A stretch of DNA of 8,038 nucleotides from JBBQUP01 sp038212305 (GTDB lineage: Bacteria > Bacteroidota > Bacteroidia > Bacteroidales > Marinilabiliaceae), in NCBI GenBank assembly GCA_038212305.1, contig JBBQUP010000123.1, positions 1-8,038 on the forward strand, read 5' to 3'. Both the position numbers and the translations under genes were made by a program. The notes under the pieces are model-generated. The model was not told the DNA's origin and searched no databases. It saw only the letters and a list, made by a program, of their open reading frames with translations. Numbering within the stretch: position 1 is the stretch's first letter; every line of letters starts with the position of its first letter. Of the stretch, positions 1-6,562 are shown piece by piece.

Positions 1-87
1 GATGAATATCATTTTAGATACAATAGAAGGTCAAATATGGATACAATATTCGATGTGTTACTAAGAAAGATGGTGAATTATAAATAA
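1..87 (+). CDS. C-terminal end of an IS1595/ISXO2-like transposase (partial)
   Basis: Reading from base 1, frame 1 is open for 28 codons and stops at TAA (85-87). The visible peptide starts DEYHFRYNRRSN and continues with IFDVLLRKMV. An aromatic/Arg-rich 'E-Y/F-x-F-R-Y/F-N-R-R' stretch followed by a short helix with F-x-x-L-L is the usual C-terminal signature of IS1595-family (ISXO2-like) DDE transposases, where it closes the catalytic domain. The catalytic residues themselves lie outside the window, so it cannot be told whether the copy is intact. It reads towards the histidine kinase and ends 92 nt before that gene. The family call rests on motif memory only; another DDE transposase family is possible. 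Confidence 0.62.
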   Translation, partial: DEYHFRYNRRSNMDTIFDVLLRKMVNYK

Positions 88-101
88 ATATGAATAAAAT
101 C

Positions 102-129
102 AGTACTTAACAAGGGAGGTCTAAGCGCC
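102..129 (+). repeat. Candidate right terminal inverted repeat of the upstream IS
   Basis: Between the transposase stop and the kinase start, the sequence changes from AT-rich to a short GC-richer block containing AAGGGAGGTCTAAGCGCC. Read from the outside inward it begins GGCGCTTAGACCTCCC, and IS1595-family ends usually begin with GG. This is therefore the best candidate for the right tip of the element. The left end is not in the window, so the inverted repeat and any 8-bp target duplication (which would start near base 130) cannot be verified. Confidence 0.25.
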
Positions 130-136
130 TATACCT
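117..136. promoter_or_regulatory. Imperfect 20-bp palindrome upstream of the kinase gene
   Basis: AGGTCTAAGCGCCTATACCT is an imperfect dyad: 16 of 20 positions match its own reverse complement, centred on CGCC/GCGC at about 126-127. It lies 43 nt before the kinase ATG and overlaps the candidate IS end. It could be part of the IS terminus, a regulator site or chance; nothing in the sequence separates these. Confidence 0.25.
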
Positions 137-152
137 AAAAAAATAATTCTCC

Positions 153-160
153 TATTTTTG
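153..160 (+). promoter_or_regulatory. Candidate Bacteroidota -7 promoter box for the histidine kinase
   Basis: TATTTTTG matches the Bacteroidota -7 consensus TAnnTTTG exactly. It ends 19 nt before the ATG at 180, which would give a leader of roughly a dozen bases. No TTG is found about 19-23 nt upstream, so the -33 element is missing or degenerate. AT-rich DNA makes such matches fairly common, and the call is tentative. Confidence 0.35.
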
Positions 161-179
161 CCCTACATTTAATTAACCC

Positions 180-1631
180 ATGAAAGACTTTGACTACGCA
201 TTTAAAGACGATGCCCTTTGGGGTGAACAAGAAGTTATCAAATTTAGATGGATATTAGTTGGAGCGATCATGCTCTTAATTGCTTATATATTTTCATCGG
301 GTGAATACGAACGTGGTTTTATTTCATTAGCTGTTGCTTCATTTTATATATTCTACAATTCGATACTTAATATTTTATTAAAAAAAGTAGGAAGCACATC
401 TTGGATTAGATATCTATCCACAACCATTGACATTACCATTTTAACACTTCATATTTTTAACTACTCCTATTTTTTTAGTCCCATAGCTGTAGTGACTGCT
501 GCATCAATTTTTGTCTATCCTCTTCTTATTTTAATTTCGGTTTTAAGGTACGATAAGAGGCTGGTAATATACTCTTCACTCTATGTTGTATTTTGCTACA
601 ACCTTTTGTATTTGATACGCAGACCGTATATCGATCCCGCTTTAATAGAACAAGTTGCATCGGCTGATTGGGCAGGACAAGTTTACCGAAGTGTTTATTT
701 TCTGTTGATGGGTTACTTTTTATTTAGTATCCCTGTGATGATTGAGCGATTGGTTGAAAAACAAACGTTCATTATCGATGAGAGAAAAAGCATGGAATTA
801 AAACTTGCTTTGGAACAGCAAAAAAGAGATTTAGCACTACAGAAACTTCAAATGGAAAAAAAGCTAAATCTTCAATTGCAAGAACAAAAGAATTTGATTG
901 AGAGACAAAAAGATACTTTACAGGAACTAAATGCTACAAAAGATAAGCTTTTTTCAATAATTGGACACGATTTAAGATCTCCATTTTCGGCACAATGTTC
1001 ACTCTCGGATTTAATGATCGACGACATTGACAATTTCTCCAATAAAGAGATTATTGATTCTCTTAAAGCCATTAATCGCTCAGCTAAAAACGGACTTGAA
1101 TTACTTTCAAACCTACTAGATTGGGCTAAAAATCAATCCAATACACCAATTGGAAAATCATCAAACGCCATATCTATTGAGCCATTAATTACTGAATCAA
1201 TAGATATGCTTTCAAATAACATTCGAAACAAACAACTTAAAATAATCACCAGTATCGAACCGAATCTTCAGGTGATGGCTGATGAGAACATGTTAAAAAC
1301 CATAATTCGAAATTTACTTTCCAATGCAATAAAATATAGTCATCCTCAAGGGGAGATAATTGTAAAATGCATGAGTATTGGGAAAACGGTTTCATTGGCA
1401 ATTGTAGATGAAGGCATTGGGATTACCGAGGATCATCTAAAAGTATTATTCTCGATGCAACACTCAACCTCTACCCCTGGAACAGATAACGAACCAGGCA
1501 CTGGATTAGGCTTGATTTTATGCAAAGAATTAGCTGAGAAAAATTCAGGCAAAATTATAGTTGAGAGTAAAGTTGGAAAAGGCAGTGTTTTTAGTTTAAT
1601 ACTTCCGTTAGCAAATCAATATCTTAATTAG
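180..1631 (+). CDS. Membrane-bound sensor histidine kinase (orphan)
   Basis: This 483-residue protein is a complete two-component sensor kinase of the inner membrane. About six hydrophobic segments fill the N-terminal 190 residues (near 23-40, 47-67, 79-95, 100-121, 128-146 and 170-188). The loops are short and no large periplasmic sensor domain is seen, so sensing probably occurs within or at the membrane. A charged coiled-coil linker (about 195-255, rich in Glu/Gln/Lys) leads to the HisKA dimerisation helix, with FSIIGHDLRSPF placing the phospho-acceptor at His263. The HATPase_c domain follows: N-box NLLSNAIKY (378-386), G1 DEGIG (410-414) and G2 GTGLGL (440-445). All ATP-binding motifs are intact. 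There is no PAS, HAMP or receiver domain, and no response regulator gene in the window, so partner and signal are unknown. The ATG at 180 gives a natural N-terminus; no clear Shine-Dalgarno sequence precedes it. Its last codons and stop lie in the repeat segment that separates it from tex. Confidence 0.93.
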   Translation: MKDFDYAFKDDALWGEQEVIKFRWILVGAIMLLIAYIFSSGEYERGFISLAVASFYIFYNSILNILLKKVGSTSWIRYLSTTIDITILTLHIFNYSYFFSPIAVVTAASIFVYPLLILISVLRYDKRLVIYSSLYVVFCYNLLYLIRRPYIDPALIEQVASADWAGQVYRSVYFLLMGYFLFSIPVMIERLVEKQTFIIDERKSMELKLALEQQKRDLALQKLQMEKKLNLQLQEQKNLIERQKDTLQELNATKDKLFSIIGHDLRSPFSAQCSLSDLMIDDIDNFSNKEIIDSLKAINRSAKNGLELLSNLLDWAKNQSNTPIGKSSNAISIEPLITESIDMLSNNIRNKQLKIITSIEPNLQVMADENMLKTIIRNLLSNAIKYSHPQGEIIVKCMSIGKTVSLAIVDEGIGITEDHLKVLFSMQHSTSTPGTDNEPGTGLGLILCKELAEKNSGKIIVESKVGKGSVFSLILPLANQYLN

Positions 1632-1647
1632 TCTTTGCAAGAAAACT
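1625..1647 (+). repeat. 23-bp direct repeat, copy 1
   Basis: It begins TAATTAGTCTTTGCAAG and ends AAAACT. It is identical over 23 bases to 1783-1805 and overlaps the kinase stop codon TAG (1629-1631). Confidence 0.85.
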
Positions 1648-1727
1648 CCAAATACTGCGTTATTCTCATTTTGAAAACAATCATTCACAAAAGCGAACTT
1701 CTTGATTTTCAAAATTTCGAAAGCCTT

Positions 1728-1753
1728 GTCTTTGAAGCTTTCTTATCAAAGAC
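1728..1753. repeat. 8-bp stem hairpin inside the convergent intergenic region
   Basis: GTCTTTGA (1728-1735) and TCAAAGAC (1746-1753) are perfect reverse complements separated by 10 bases. No T-run follows on either strand, so it does not look like a classical intrinsic terminator. It lies in the interior of the larger repeat segment. Confidence 0.5.
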
Positions 1754-1765
1754 TGTGAGAAATGC

Positions 1766-1805
1766 AGTTTTCGTGCAGACACTAATTAGTCTTTGCAAGA
1801 AAACT
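1766..1805. terminator. 40-bp imperfect palindrome, possible bidirectional terminator
   Basis: AGTTTTCGTGCAGACACT (1766-1783) pairs with AGTCTTTGCAAGAAAACT (1788-1805) around the loop AATT. The stem is 18 positions long, with two mismatches and one G-T wobble. It lies directly after the tex stop on the minus strand and about 135 nt after the kinase stop on the plus strand, a natural place to end both convergent transcripts. Neither side has a clear U-tract, which weakens the intrinsic-terminator reading. The right arm is also part of the second copy of the 23-bp direct repeat. Confidence 0.45.
1783..1805 (+). repeat. 23-bp direct repeat, copy 2
   Basis: This is an exact second copy of 1625-1647. 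It is immediately followed by AATTA, so TAATTAG...CTAATTA also forms a local inverted pair (1783-1810). Its end overlaps the tex stop codon (1804-1806 on the minus strand). Confidence 0.85.
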
Positions 1806-3933
1806 AATTAAGTTCTTTCATACTTAGCTGAATACGCTTACGTGCTTTATCTACTTCGAGAACTCGAACTTGAACGTGCTGATGAAGTTTTACGACTTCA
1901 GATGGATCAGACACAAAACGATCGGCCAATTGTGATATATGCACTAAGCCATCTTGCTTAACGCCCACATCAACAAAAGCACCAAACTTGGTGATATTGG
2001 TTACAATTCCCGGCAATGTCATTCCTTCATGAAGATCTTCCATTGAACGAACATTGGCATCGAACTCGAAAACCTTAATGGCTTTTCGTGGATCACGACC
2101 AGGTTTTTCTAACTCTTTAACAATGTCAGTAAGTGTTGGAATTCCTACTTTTGCGGTGACATATTTTGCAATATCGATATTACTACAAATTGATTTGTTA
2201 CCTATTAGTTCAGCTACCGAAACTTTGAGATCAGCAGCCATTTTTTCCACAATAGAATACGATTCGGGGTGAACAGCTGAATTGTCGAGCGGATTTTCAG
2301 CCTCGGCAATTCGAAGAAATCCCGCACATTGCTCAAACGCCTTATTCCCTAGTCGACCTACGCTTTTAAACTCTTTACGACTTTTAAATGGTCCATTTTC
2401 GGTGCGATAATCCACCATGTTTTGAGCCAAAACAGGCCCAAGACCTGATACATAATTCAAAAGATGCTTACTGGCAGTATTCACATTAACACCCACCTGA
2501 TTCACACATAATTCGACTGTTAAATCTAACGAGCTTTTCAACCGGTTTTGATCTACATCGTGTTGATATTGACCAACTCCCACACTTTTAGGATCAATCT
2601 TCACCAATTCGGCCAGTGGATCCATCAACCGTCGACCAATTGAAACCGATCCACGTACCGTTACATCGTAGTCGGGAAACTCCTCGCGCGCAATTTTACT
2701 GGCACTATAAATCGATGCTCCATCTTCGCTCACTACAAAAACTTGCAAGTCGCGCATGAATTTTACACTGCGAATGAAGCTTTCTGTTTCGCGCGATGCA
2801 GTACCATTACCAATGGCAATGGCTTCAATTTTATAGGCATCAACCAAACTATCGATTTTTTTGGCAGCCAGTCCCCATTGGTTTTGAGGAGGATGCGGAT
2901 AAATGGTTTCGTTATGCAGTAATTCACCTTGCGAATCGAGGCAAACCACTTTACAGCCACTTTTAAAACCAGGATCGAGCGCCAAAACTCGTTTTTGCCC
3001 TAGCGGAGCAGCTAATAATAATTGCCTGAAATTATCGACAAATACGGTTATTGATTCGGTATCGGCCTTCTCTTTTGATAAGTTGAAAAACTCTGTTTCC
3101 ATCGATGGTGCAATCAACCTTTTGTAAGCATCGACAACCGATTCACTCACCAATTGTGATGAACTGCTATTTCCTTTAATAAAAAAACGATTGAGTCGAT
3201 CCTGCAAATAATCTTCATCGGGAGCAATCGATAGTTTTAAAAACCCCTCTTTCTCTCCTCGCTGCATTGCCAATAATCGATGAGAAGCACACCTTTTTAA
3301 GGGTTCTTCAAACTCGAAATAATCCTTGTATTTAATTCCTTCTTCCTCTTTTCCTTTGCTTAATCTAGACGAAATAATAGCCGATCGGCTAAAACTTTGG
3401 CGAACCATATCGCGAGCGGTTTGATTTTCGCTTACCCATTCGGCAATAATATCGCATGCTCCACTTATAGCTTCCTCAACGGTTGTTACCTCATCGGTTA
3501 AAAATGCTTCCGCTTTTAAATGAATATCTCGTTCGTTTTGCTTGAAAACCATCGTTGCCAATGGTTCCAACCCTCTTTCGCGGGCTTTCGATGCTTTAGT
3601 TTTTCGCTTGGGCTTATACGGCAAATAAATATCCTCAAGTTCGGTTAAATTAAAGCAATTCTCAATTTTCGTCCTTAACTCAGCTGTTAAAGCACCCTGC
3701 TCTTCAATAGTAGATAAAATCAACTCCTTACGCTTAGCAATCTCCACCAACTTATCGTAGCGTTCTTTGATATTTGCAATTACAACCTCATCAAAACTAC
3801 CTGTCATCTCTTTTCGGTAACGACTAATAAATGGGATGGTAGCCCCATCATCGAACAATTGAATGGTATTTTCAACTCCTTTTAATGGAACATTTAGTTC
3901 TTGTGAAATTATTTTTGCAAACACATTATTCAT
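1804..3933 (-). CDS. tex: Tex family S1 RNA-binding protein / transcription accessory protein
   Basis: This 709-residue cytoplasmic protein matches Tex along its whole length; the family is typically around 700-780 residues. Domains in order: a helical Tex N-terminal region (about 1-190, with LFDDGATIPFISRYRKE at 26-42 and LTELEDIYLPYKPKRKTKA at 96-114); a YqgF/RNase H-like core (about 313-445, with LDPGFKSGCKVV at 319-330 and GNGTASRETE at 375-384); the conserved linker PLAELVKIDPKSVGVGQYQHDV (439-460 region); helix-hairpin-helix repeats (about 485-560, VSGLGPVLAQNMV at 495-507); and a C-terminal S1 domain (about 637-706, GMTLPGIVTNITKFGAFVDV then DGLVHISQL). Tex binds nucleic acid and is linked to transcription and RNA quality control; the catalytic acids of RuvC-type nucleases are usually not retained, so it is not expected to be a nuclease. 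ATG at 3933 is the family start. The gene lies 73 nt after the helicase with a hairpin between them and converges with the kinase gene. Confidence 0.96.
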   Translation of the reverse strand: MNNVFAKIISQELNVPLKGVENTIQLFDDGATIPFISRYRKEMTGSFDEVVIANIKERYDKLVEIAKRKELILSTIEEQGALTAELRTKIENCFNLTELEDIYLPYKPKRKTKASKARERGLEPLATMVFKQNERDIHLKAEAFLTDEVTTVEEAISGACDIIAEWVSENQTARDMVRQSFSRSAIISSRLSKGKEEEGIKYKDYFEFEEPLKRCASHRLLAMQRGEKEGFLKLSIAPDEDYLQDRLNRFFIKGNSSSSQLVSESVVDAYKRLIAPSMETEFFNLSKEKADTESITVFVDNFRQLLLAAPLGQKRVLALDPGFKSGCKVVCLDSQGELLHNETIYPHPPQNQWGLAAKKIDSLVDAYKIEAIAIGNGTASRETESFIRSVKFMRDLQVFVVSEDGASIYSASKIAREEFPDYDVTVRGSVSIGRRLMDPLAELVKIDPKSVGVGQYQHDVDQNRLKSSLDLTVELCVNQVGVNVNTASKHLLNYVSGLGPVLAQNMVDYRTENGPFKSRKEFKSVGRLGNKAFEQCAGFLRIAEAENPLDNSAVHPESYSIVEKMAADLKVSVAELIGNKSICSNIDIAKYVTAKVGIPTLTDIVKELEKPGRDPRKAIKVFEFDANVRSMEDLHEGMTLPGIVTNITKFGAFVDVGVKQDGLVHISQLADRFVSDPSEVVKLHQHVQVRVLEVDKARKRIQLSMKELN

Positions 3934-3975
3934 TGCCTATTTCTTTTTAAATATCTACAATTATTGTTTAATCAG

Positions 3976-4014
3976 CCAATAAATGATTCCTCAAAATGGA
4001 AATCATTTATTTGG
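3976..4014 (-). terminator. Hairpin between helicase and tex, terminator- or attenuator-like
   Basis: AATAAATGATT (3978-3988) and AATCATTTATT (4001-4011) form a perfect 11-bp stem. On the minus-strand RNA it can extend inward by a CC/GG pair after a one-base bulge, and outward by CCA/TGG with another bulge. It overlaps the helicase stop codon and lies about 45 nt before the tex ATG. No strong U-tract follows on the minus strand, so it may end, slow or stabilise the helicase transcript rather than stop it fully. Confidence 0.5.
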
Positions 4015-5245
4015 GTCCAGATGGTTTGTGTTTTTCTCTAAAAAACTGCTTGCCTTTATTGGTTTTCCCGTGACGACCAGCTTGACTACGTTTCTCCAAA
4101 GGTTTGTATTCAGGACCAGAACCCAATGATTCGGGAAGTGGGATTTTATATATGTCCTTTTCAATGAGTTTCTCGATTTTATAAAAATCCTGCTGCTCGT
4201 TTTCGTTGATAAATGTTAATGCAACGCCCTGACTTTTAGCACGAGCCGTTCGCCCAACACGATGCACATAATCTTCGGCATCGCGAGGCACATCAAAGTT
4301 GATGACCAAATCAATTTTCTCTATGTCGATTCCTCGGGCAATAATATCGGTAGCCACAAGAATTTGCACACGGCGGTTTTTAAACTCGAGCAACACATTT
4401 TCGCGTTCCGACTGATCGAGATCTGAGTGGATGGATTTGCTATTAAAACCATTACGTGCCAATGATGCAGCTATCTCTTTAACCTTGTGTTTGGTTGATG
4501 AAAATATAATAACACTGGCTAAATCTTTTCCTTTAAGCAAGGAATTTATCAACTCTATCTTCTGATGATCATACACCAAATAGCAAGCTTGCAAAATTCC
4601 TTCAGCAGGTTTCGATAAAGAGAGCGACACCTCCTGCGGAGCTACACATAATTTCTGAGCAAACTCACGAATCTTTGGCGGCATCGTTGCTGAAAACATA
4701 AGCGTTTGGCGAGACTGAGGTAACAAATTAACAATGTTCATGATGTCCTCAAAGAAACCCATGTCGAGCATTCGATCTGCTTCATCCAAAATGAGATGTT
4801 CGATGGAACTAAAATTCACGTATCCCATCGTTAAGTGTTGCAAAAGCCGACCAGGTGTGGAAACAACAATATCGGTACCTGTGGTTAAAGATTTTTTCTG
4901 ACGCTCCCATTCCGAACTGTCATTTCCACCATAAATAGGCGTAGATCCTACAGAAAGGAAGTAGCTAAACCCTTCTACTTGTTGATCAATTTGAATGGCC
5001 AATTCACGAGTAGGGACTAAAATCAAAGTATTCATTCCTTTACTTCCGTAGCGCACCAACTTATCTAGAACTGGCAGCAAATAAGCGGCTGTTTTTCCTG
5101 TTCCTGTTTGAGCACAGGCAATCAAGTCCTCTCCCCGTTTGATAATGGGTATGGTTGTTTCTTGAATGGGTGTAGCATTCTCAAACCTCATGGCTGATAA
5201 TCCATCCTGAAGCTGCTCTGAAAAATCAAAATCGATAAATTTCAC
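4007..5245 (-). CDS. rhlE: RhlE-like DEAD-box ATP-dependent RNA helicase
   Basis: This 412-residue protein has the full set of DEAD-box motifs: Q-motif FENATPIQ (21-28), Walker A/motif I AQTGTGKT (45-52), Ia PTRELA (78-83), Ib TPGRL (130-134), II DEAD (154-157), III SAT (185-187), V with TDIIARGIDIE (299-309), and VI HRVGRTAR (328-335). These form the two RecA-like domains that unwind short RNA duplexes using ATP, typically in ribosome assembly, mRNA turnover or cold adaptation. A short basic tail (about 385-412, rich in Lys/Arg/Gly) probably aids RNA binding. The opening MKFIDFDFSEQLQDGLSAM is typical of the RhlE group. The start codon is GTG (5245-5243): no in-frame ATG occurs between it and the upstream in-frame stop, and the GTG aligns with the usual family start. 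No clear Shine-Dalgarno sequence is seen. A perfect palindrome lies in the leader. Confidence 0.94.
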   Translation of the reverse strand: MKFIDFDFSEQLQDGLSAMRFENATPIQETTIPIIKRGEDLIACAQTGTGKTAAYLLPVLDKLVRYGSKGMNTLILVPTRELAIQIDQQVEGFSYFLSVGSTPIYGGNDSSEWERQKKSLTTGTDIVVSTPGRLLQHLTMGYVNFSSIEHLILDEADRMLDMGFFEDIMNIVNLLPQSRQTLMFSATMPPKIREFAQKLCVAPQEVSLSLSKPAEGILQACYLVYDHQKIELINSLLKGKDLASVIIFSSTKHKVKEIAASLARNGFNSKSIHSDLDQSERENVLLEFKNRRVQILVATDIIARGIDIEKIDLVINFDVPRDAEDYVHRVGRTARAKSQGVALTFINENEQQDFYKIEKLIEKDIYKIPLPESLGSGPEYKPLEKRSQAGRHGKTNKGKQFFREKHKPSGPK

Positions 5246-5262
5246 TCGATATTTTTTAATTA

Positions 5263-5275
5263 AGGTCTCAGACCT
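5263..5275. promoter_or_regulatory. Perfect 13-bp palindrome in the helicase leader
   Basis: AGGTCT-C-AGACCT is a perfect inverted repeat with a single central base, 17 nt upstream of the GTG start of the helicase gene. A one-base spacer makes a tight RNA hairpin unlikely without opening the inner pairs, so a dimeric-protein binding site is the more natural reading. It could also be chance; no neighbouring copy was seen. Confidence 0.4.
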
Positions 5276-5298
5276 ATTTGTTATTTTTTGTGTGTGCT

Positions 5299-5316
5299 GC
5301 TAATTAATCTATTAGC
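5299..5316. repeat. Small inverted repeat upstream of the helicase
   Basis: GCTAAT (5299-5304) and ATTAGC (5311-5316) are perfect 6-bp arms around six bases. It lies in the 113-nt gap between methyltransferase and helicase, where a helicase promoter would be expected. I found no convincing -33/-7 pair there. Confidence 0.3.
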
Positions 5317-5341
5317 TATTAAAAACAATACATTATTTTCT

Positions 5342-5354
5342 GTGAAGTTTTCAC
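5342..5354 (-). terminator. Short hairpin just after the methyltransferase gene
   Basis: GTGAA (5342-5346) and TTCAC (5350-5354) form a 5-bp stem with a 3-base loop, starting 4 nt after the stop codon of the methyltransferase on the minus strand. The stem is short and the following minus-strand bases are A-rich rather than U-rich, so a terminator role is only weakly supported. Confidence 0.25.
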
Positions 5355-5358
5355 TTAA

Positions 5359-6546
5359 TTACTCTACAAATAATACTAACCCTTTTAGGTATTCACCTTC
5401 GGGATGATAGATGTTAATTGGATGATCGGCTGGCTGCGACAATTGATTTAAAATTCGCACTTTACGACCTGCTTTAGCTGCAGCCGAAAAGATGGTTTTT
5501 CGAAAAATATCGCGACTCACCACTTGCGAACATGAAAAGGTGAACAAAATCCCACCCGGTTTGATCTGTTCTAATGCTTTGGTGTTTAACCGTCGGTAGC
5601 CTTGCAATGCGTTAGTTAGCACATGTTGGTGTTTGGCAAACGCAGGTGGATCAAGAACTATCAAATCGTATTTATCTTTCGCGCCTTCTAAAAATTTAAA
5701 TGCATCCATCGCAAAGGCTTCGTGACGATTATCATCAGGAAAATTCAACTCCACATTTTTGCGTGTGAGCTCCACTGCCCGTTCCGAACTATCAACCGAA
5801 TGAACCATCTCGGCTCCTCCACGCATGGCATAAAACGAGAATCCACCCGTATAACAAAACATATTTAATACATTGCGTCCCTTTGAGTATTGCTCAATAA
5901 AGGCACGATTATCGCGTTGGTCGACAAAAAAACCAGTTTTCTGACCTTTTTCCCAATCCACTTGAAACTTTAACCCATTTTCGATGGCTGTTTTGGATGA
6001 GTTTTTACCATAAATGTAACCATTTTCAGGTGTCACATCGGCTTTATATGGAAGCGTTCCTTCCGACTTATCGTAAATAGCAACTACCCCATGTCCATAA
6101 CATGATTTTAGCGCCTCAACAATGTTTTCTTTATTGCGATACATGGCAACGGTGTGCGCTTGAAAAACAGCCGTCCCTTCATACATGTCAATAATCAATC
6201 CGGGCAATCCATCGCCTTCACCATGCACCAAACGATAAGCATTGGTTAAAGGATTATCAATTAATCCAATGGCTTTGCGCATTTCGTAAGCGATTTGAAT
6301 TCGCGAAGTCCAAAAATTTTGATCAATAACGACTGGCTCAAACGATAAAATCCTAACTTGTATAGAGCCTATCTGAAAGTAGCCAACCCCTAAGAAATTA
6401 TTTCGGCTGTCTCTAACCTCAACAAAATCACCTTCTTCAAGCTCAGTTGGAAGCTGTTTAATGGCTCCTGAGAAAACCCAGGGATGGAAACGCAGCAAGC
6501 TTTGTTCCTTGCCAGGCTTTAATAAAACGATTGGATAATTTAACAT
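5359..6546 (-). CDS. rlmI: RlmI-like class I SAM-dependent rRNA (cytosine-C5) methyltransferase
   Basis: With the ATG at 6546 the protein has 395 residues, the usual size for the RlmI group that makes m5C in 23S rRNA. Residue numbers here are for the chosen start. A PUA RNA-binding domain opens the protein (about 3-75, VLLKPGKEQSLLRFHPWVFS). A central region carries RLVHGEGDGLPGLIID (105-120) and GQKTGFFVDQRDNR (201-214). The Rossmann SAM-binding fold follows: motif I LNMFCYTGGFSFYAM (227-241), the acidic motif VDSSE (251-255), motif IV LDPPAF (298-303), and motif VI FSCSQ (337-341), whose Cys339 is the likely nucleophile. A TTG two codons upstream (6552) is in frame, but the ATG is the more likely start. 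It follows the exonuclease by only 16 nt, so the two are probably co-transcribed. Exact rRNA target in this organism is inferred from the family. Confidence 0.9.
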   Translation of the reverse strand: MLNYPIVLLKPGKEQSLLRFHPWVFSGAIKQLPTELEEGDFVEVRDSRNNFLGVGYFQIGSIQVRILSFEPVVIDQNFWTSRIQIAYEMRKAIGLIDNPLTNAYRLVHGEGDGLPGLIIDMYEGTAVFQAHTVAMYRNKENIVEALKSCYGHGVVAIYDKSEGTLPYKADVTPENGYIYGKNSSKTAIENGLKFQVDWEKGQKTGFFVDQRDNRAFIEQYSKGRNVLNMFCYTGGFSFYAMRGGAEMVHSVDSSERAVELTRKNVELNFPDDNRHEAFAMDAFKFLEGAKDKYDLIVLDPPAFAKHQHVLTNALQGYRRLNTKALEQIKPGGILFTFSCSQVVSRDIFRKTIFSAAAKAGRKVRILNQLSQPADHPINIYHPEGEYLKGLVLFVE

Positions 6547-6562
6547 GATCAATTACTGGAAA

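Larger units (their letters stand above)
1623..1812. repeat. Nested inverted/direct repeat segment, possible MITE-like element, between convergent genes
   Basis: The segment is bounded by perfect 9-bp inverted repeats, CTTAATTAG (1623-1631) and CTAATTAAG (1804-1812). Each supplies the codons Leu-Asn-stop of the gene entering from its side (kinase on plus, tex on minus). Inside are an exact 23-bp direct repeat (1625-1647 and 1783-1805) and an inverted copy of it (1766-1788, about 20 of 23 matches). A second, imperfect inverted pair continues inward (1654-1668 against 1755-1768). No reading frame of note is present. A small non-autonomous inverted-repeat element fits this; so does an elaborate convergent terminator. 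Only a genome-wide copy search can decide. Confidence 0.5.

Noticed and set aside
872..1072. Minus-strand open frame within the kinase gene
   Set aside because: It is antisense to the coiled-coil and HisKA region of a clearly real gene and has no recognisable domain.
2763..2960. Minus-strand open frame inside tex, and plus-strand frames at 2054-2272 and 2903-3127
   Set aside because: They lie wholly within the conserved Tex coding sequence in other frames and resemble no protein.
6547..6552. TTG start of the methyltransferase two codons before the ATG
   Set aside because: ATG at 6546 is close, in frame and matches the usual start region; there is no ribosome-binding site favouring TTG.
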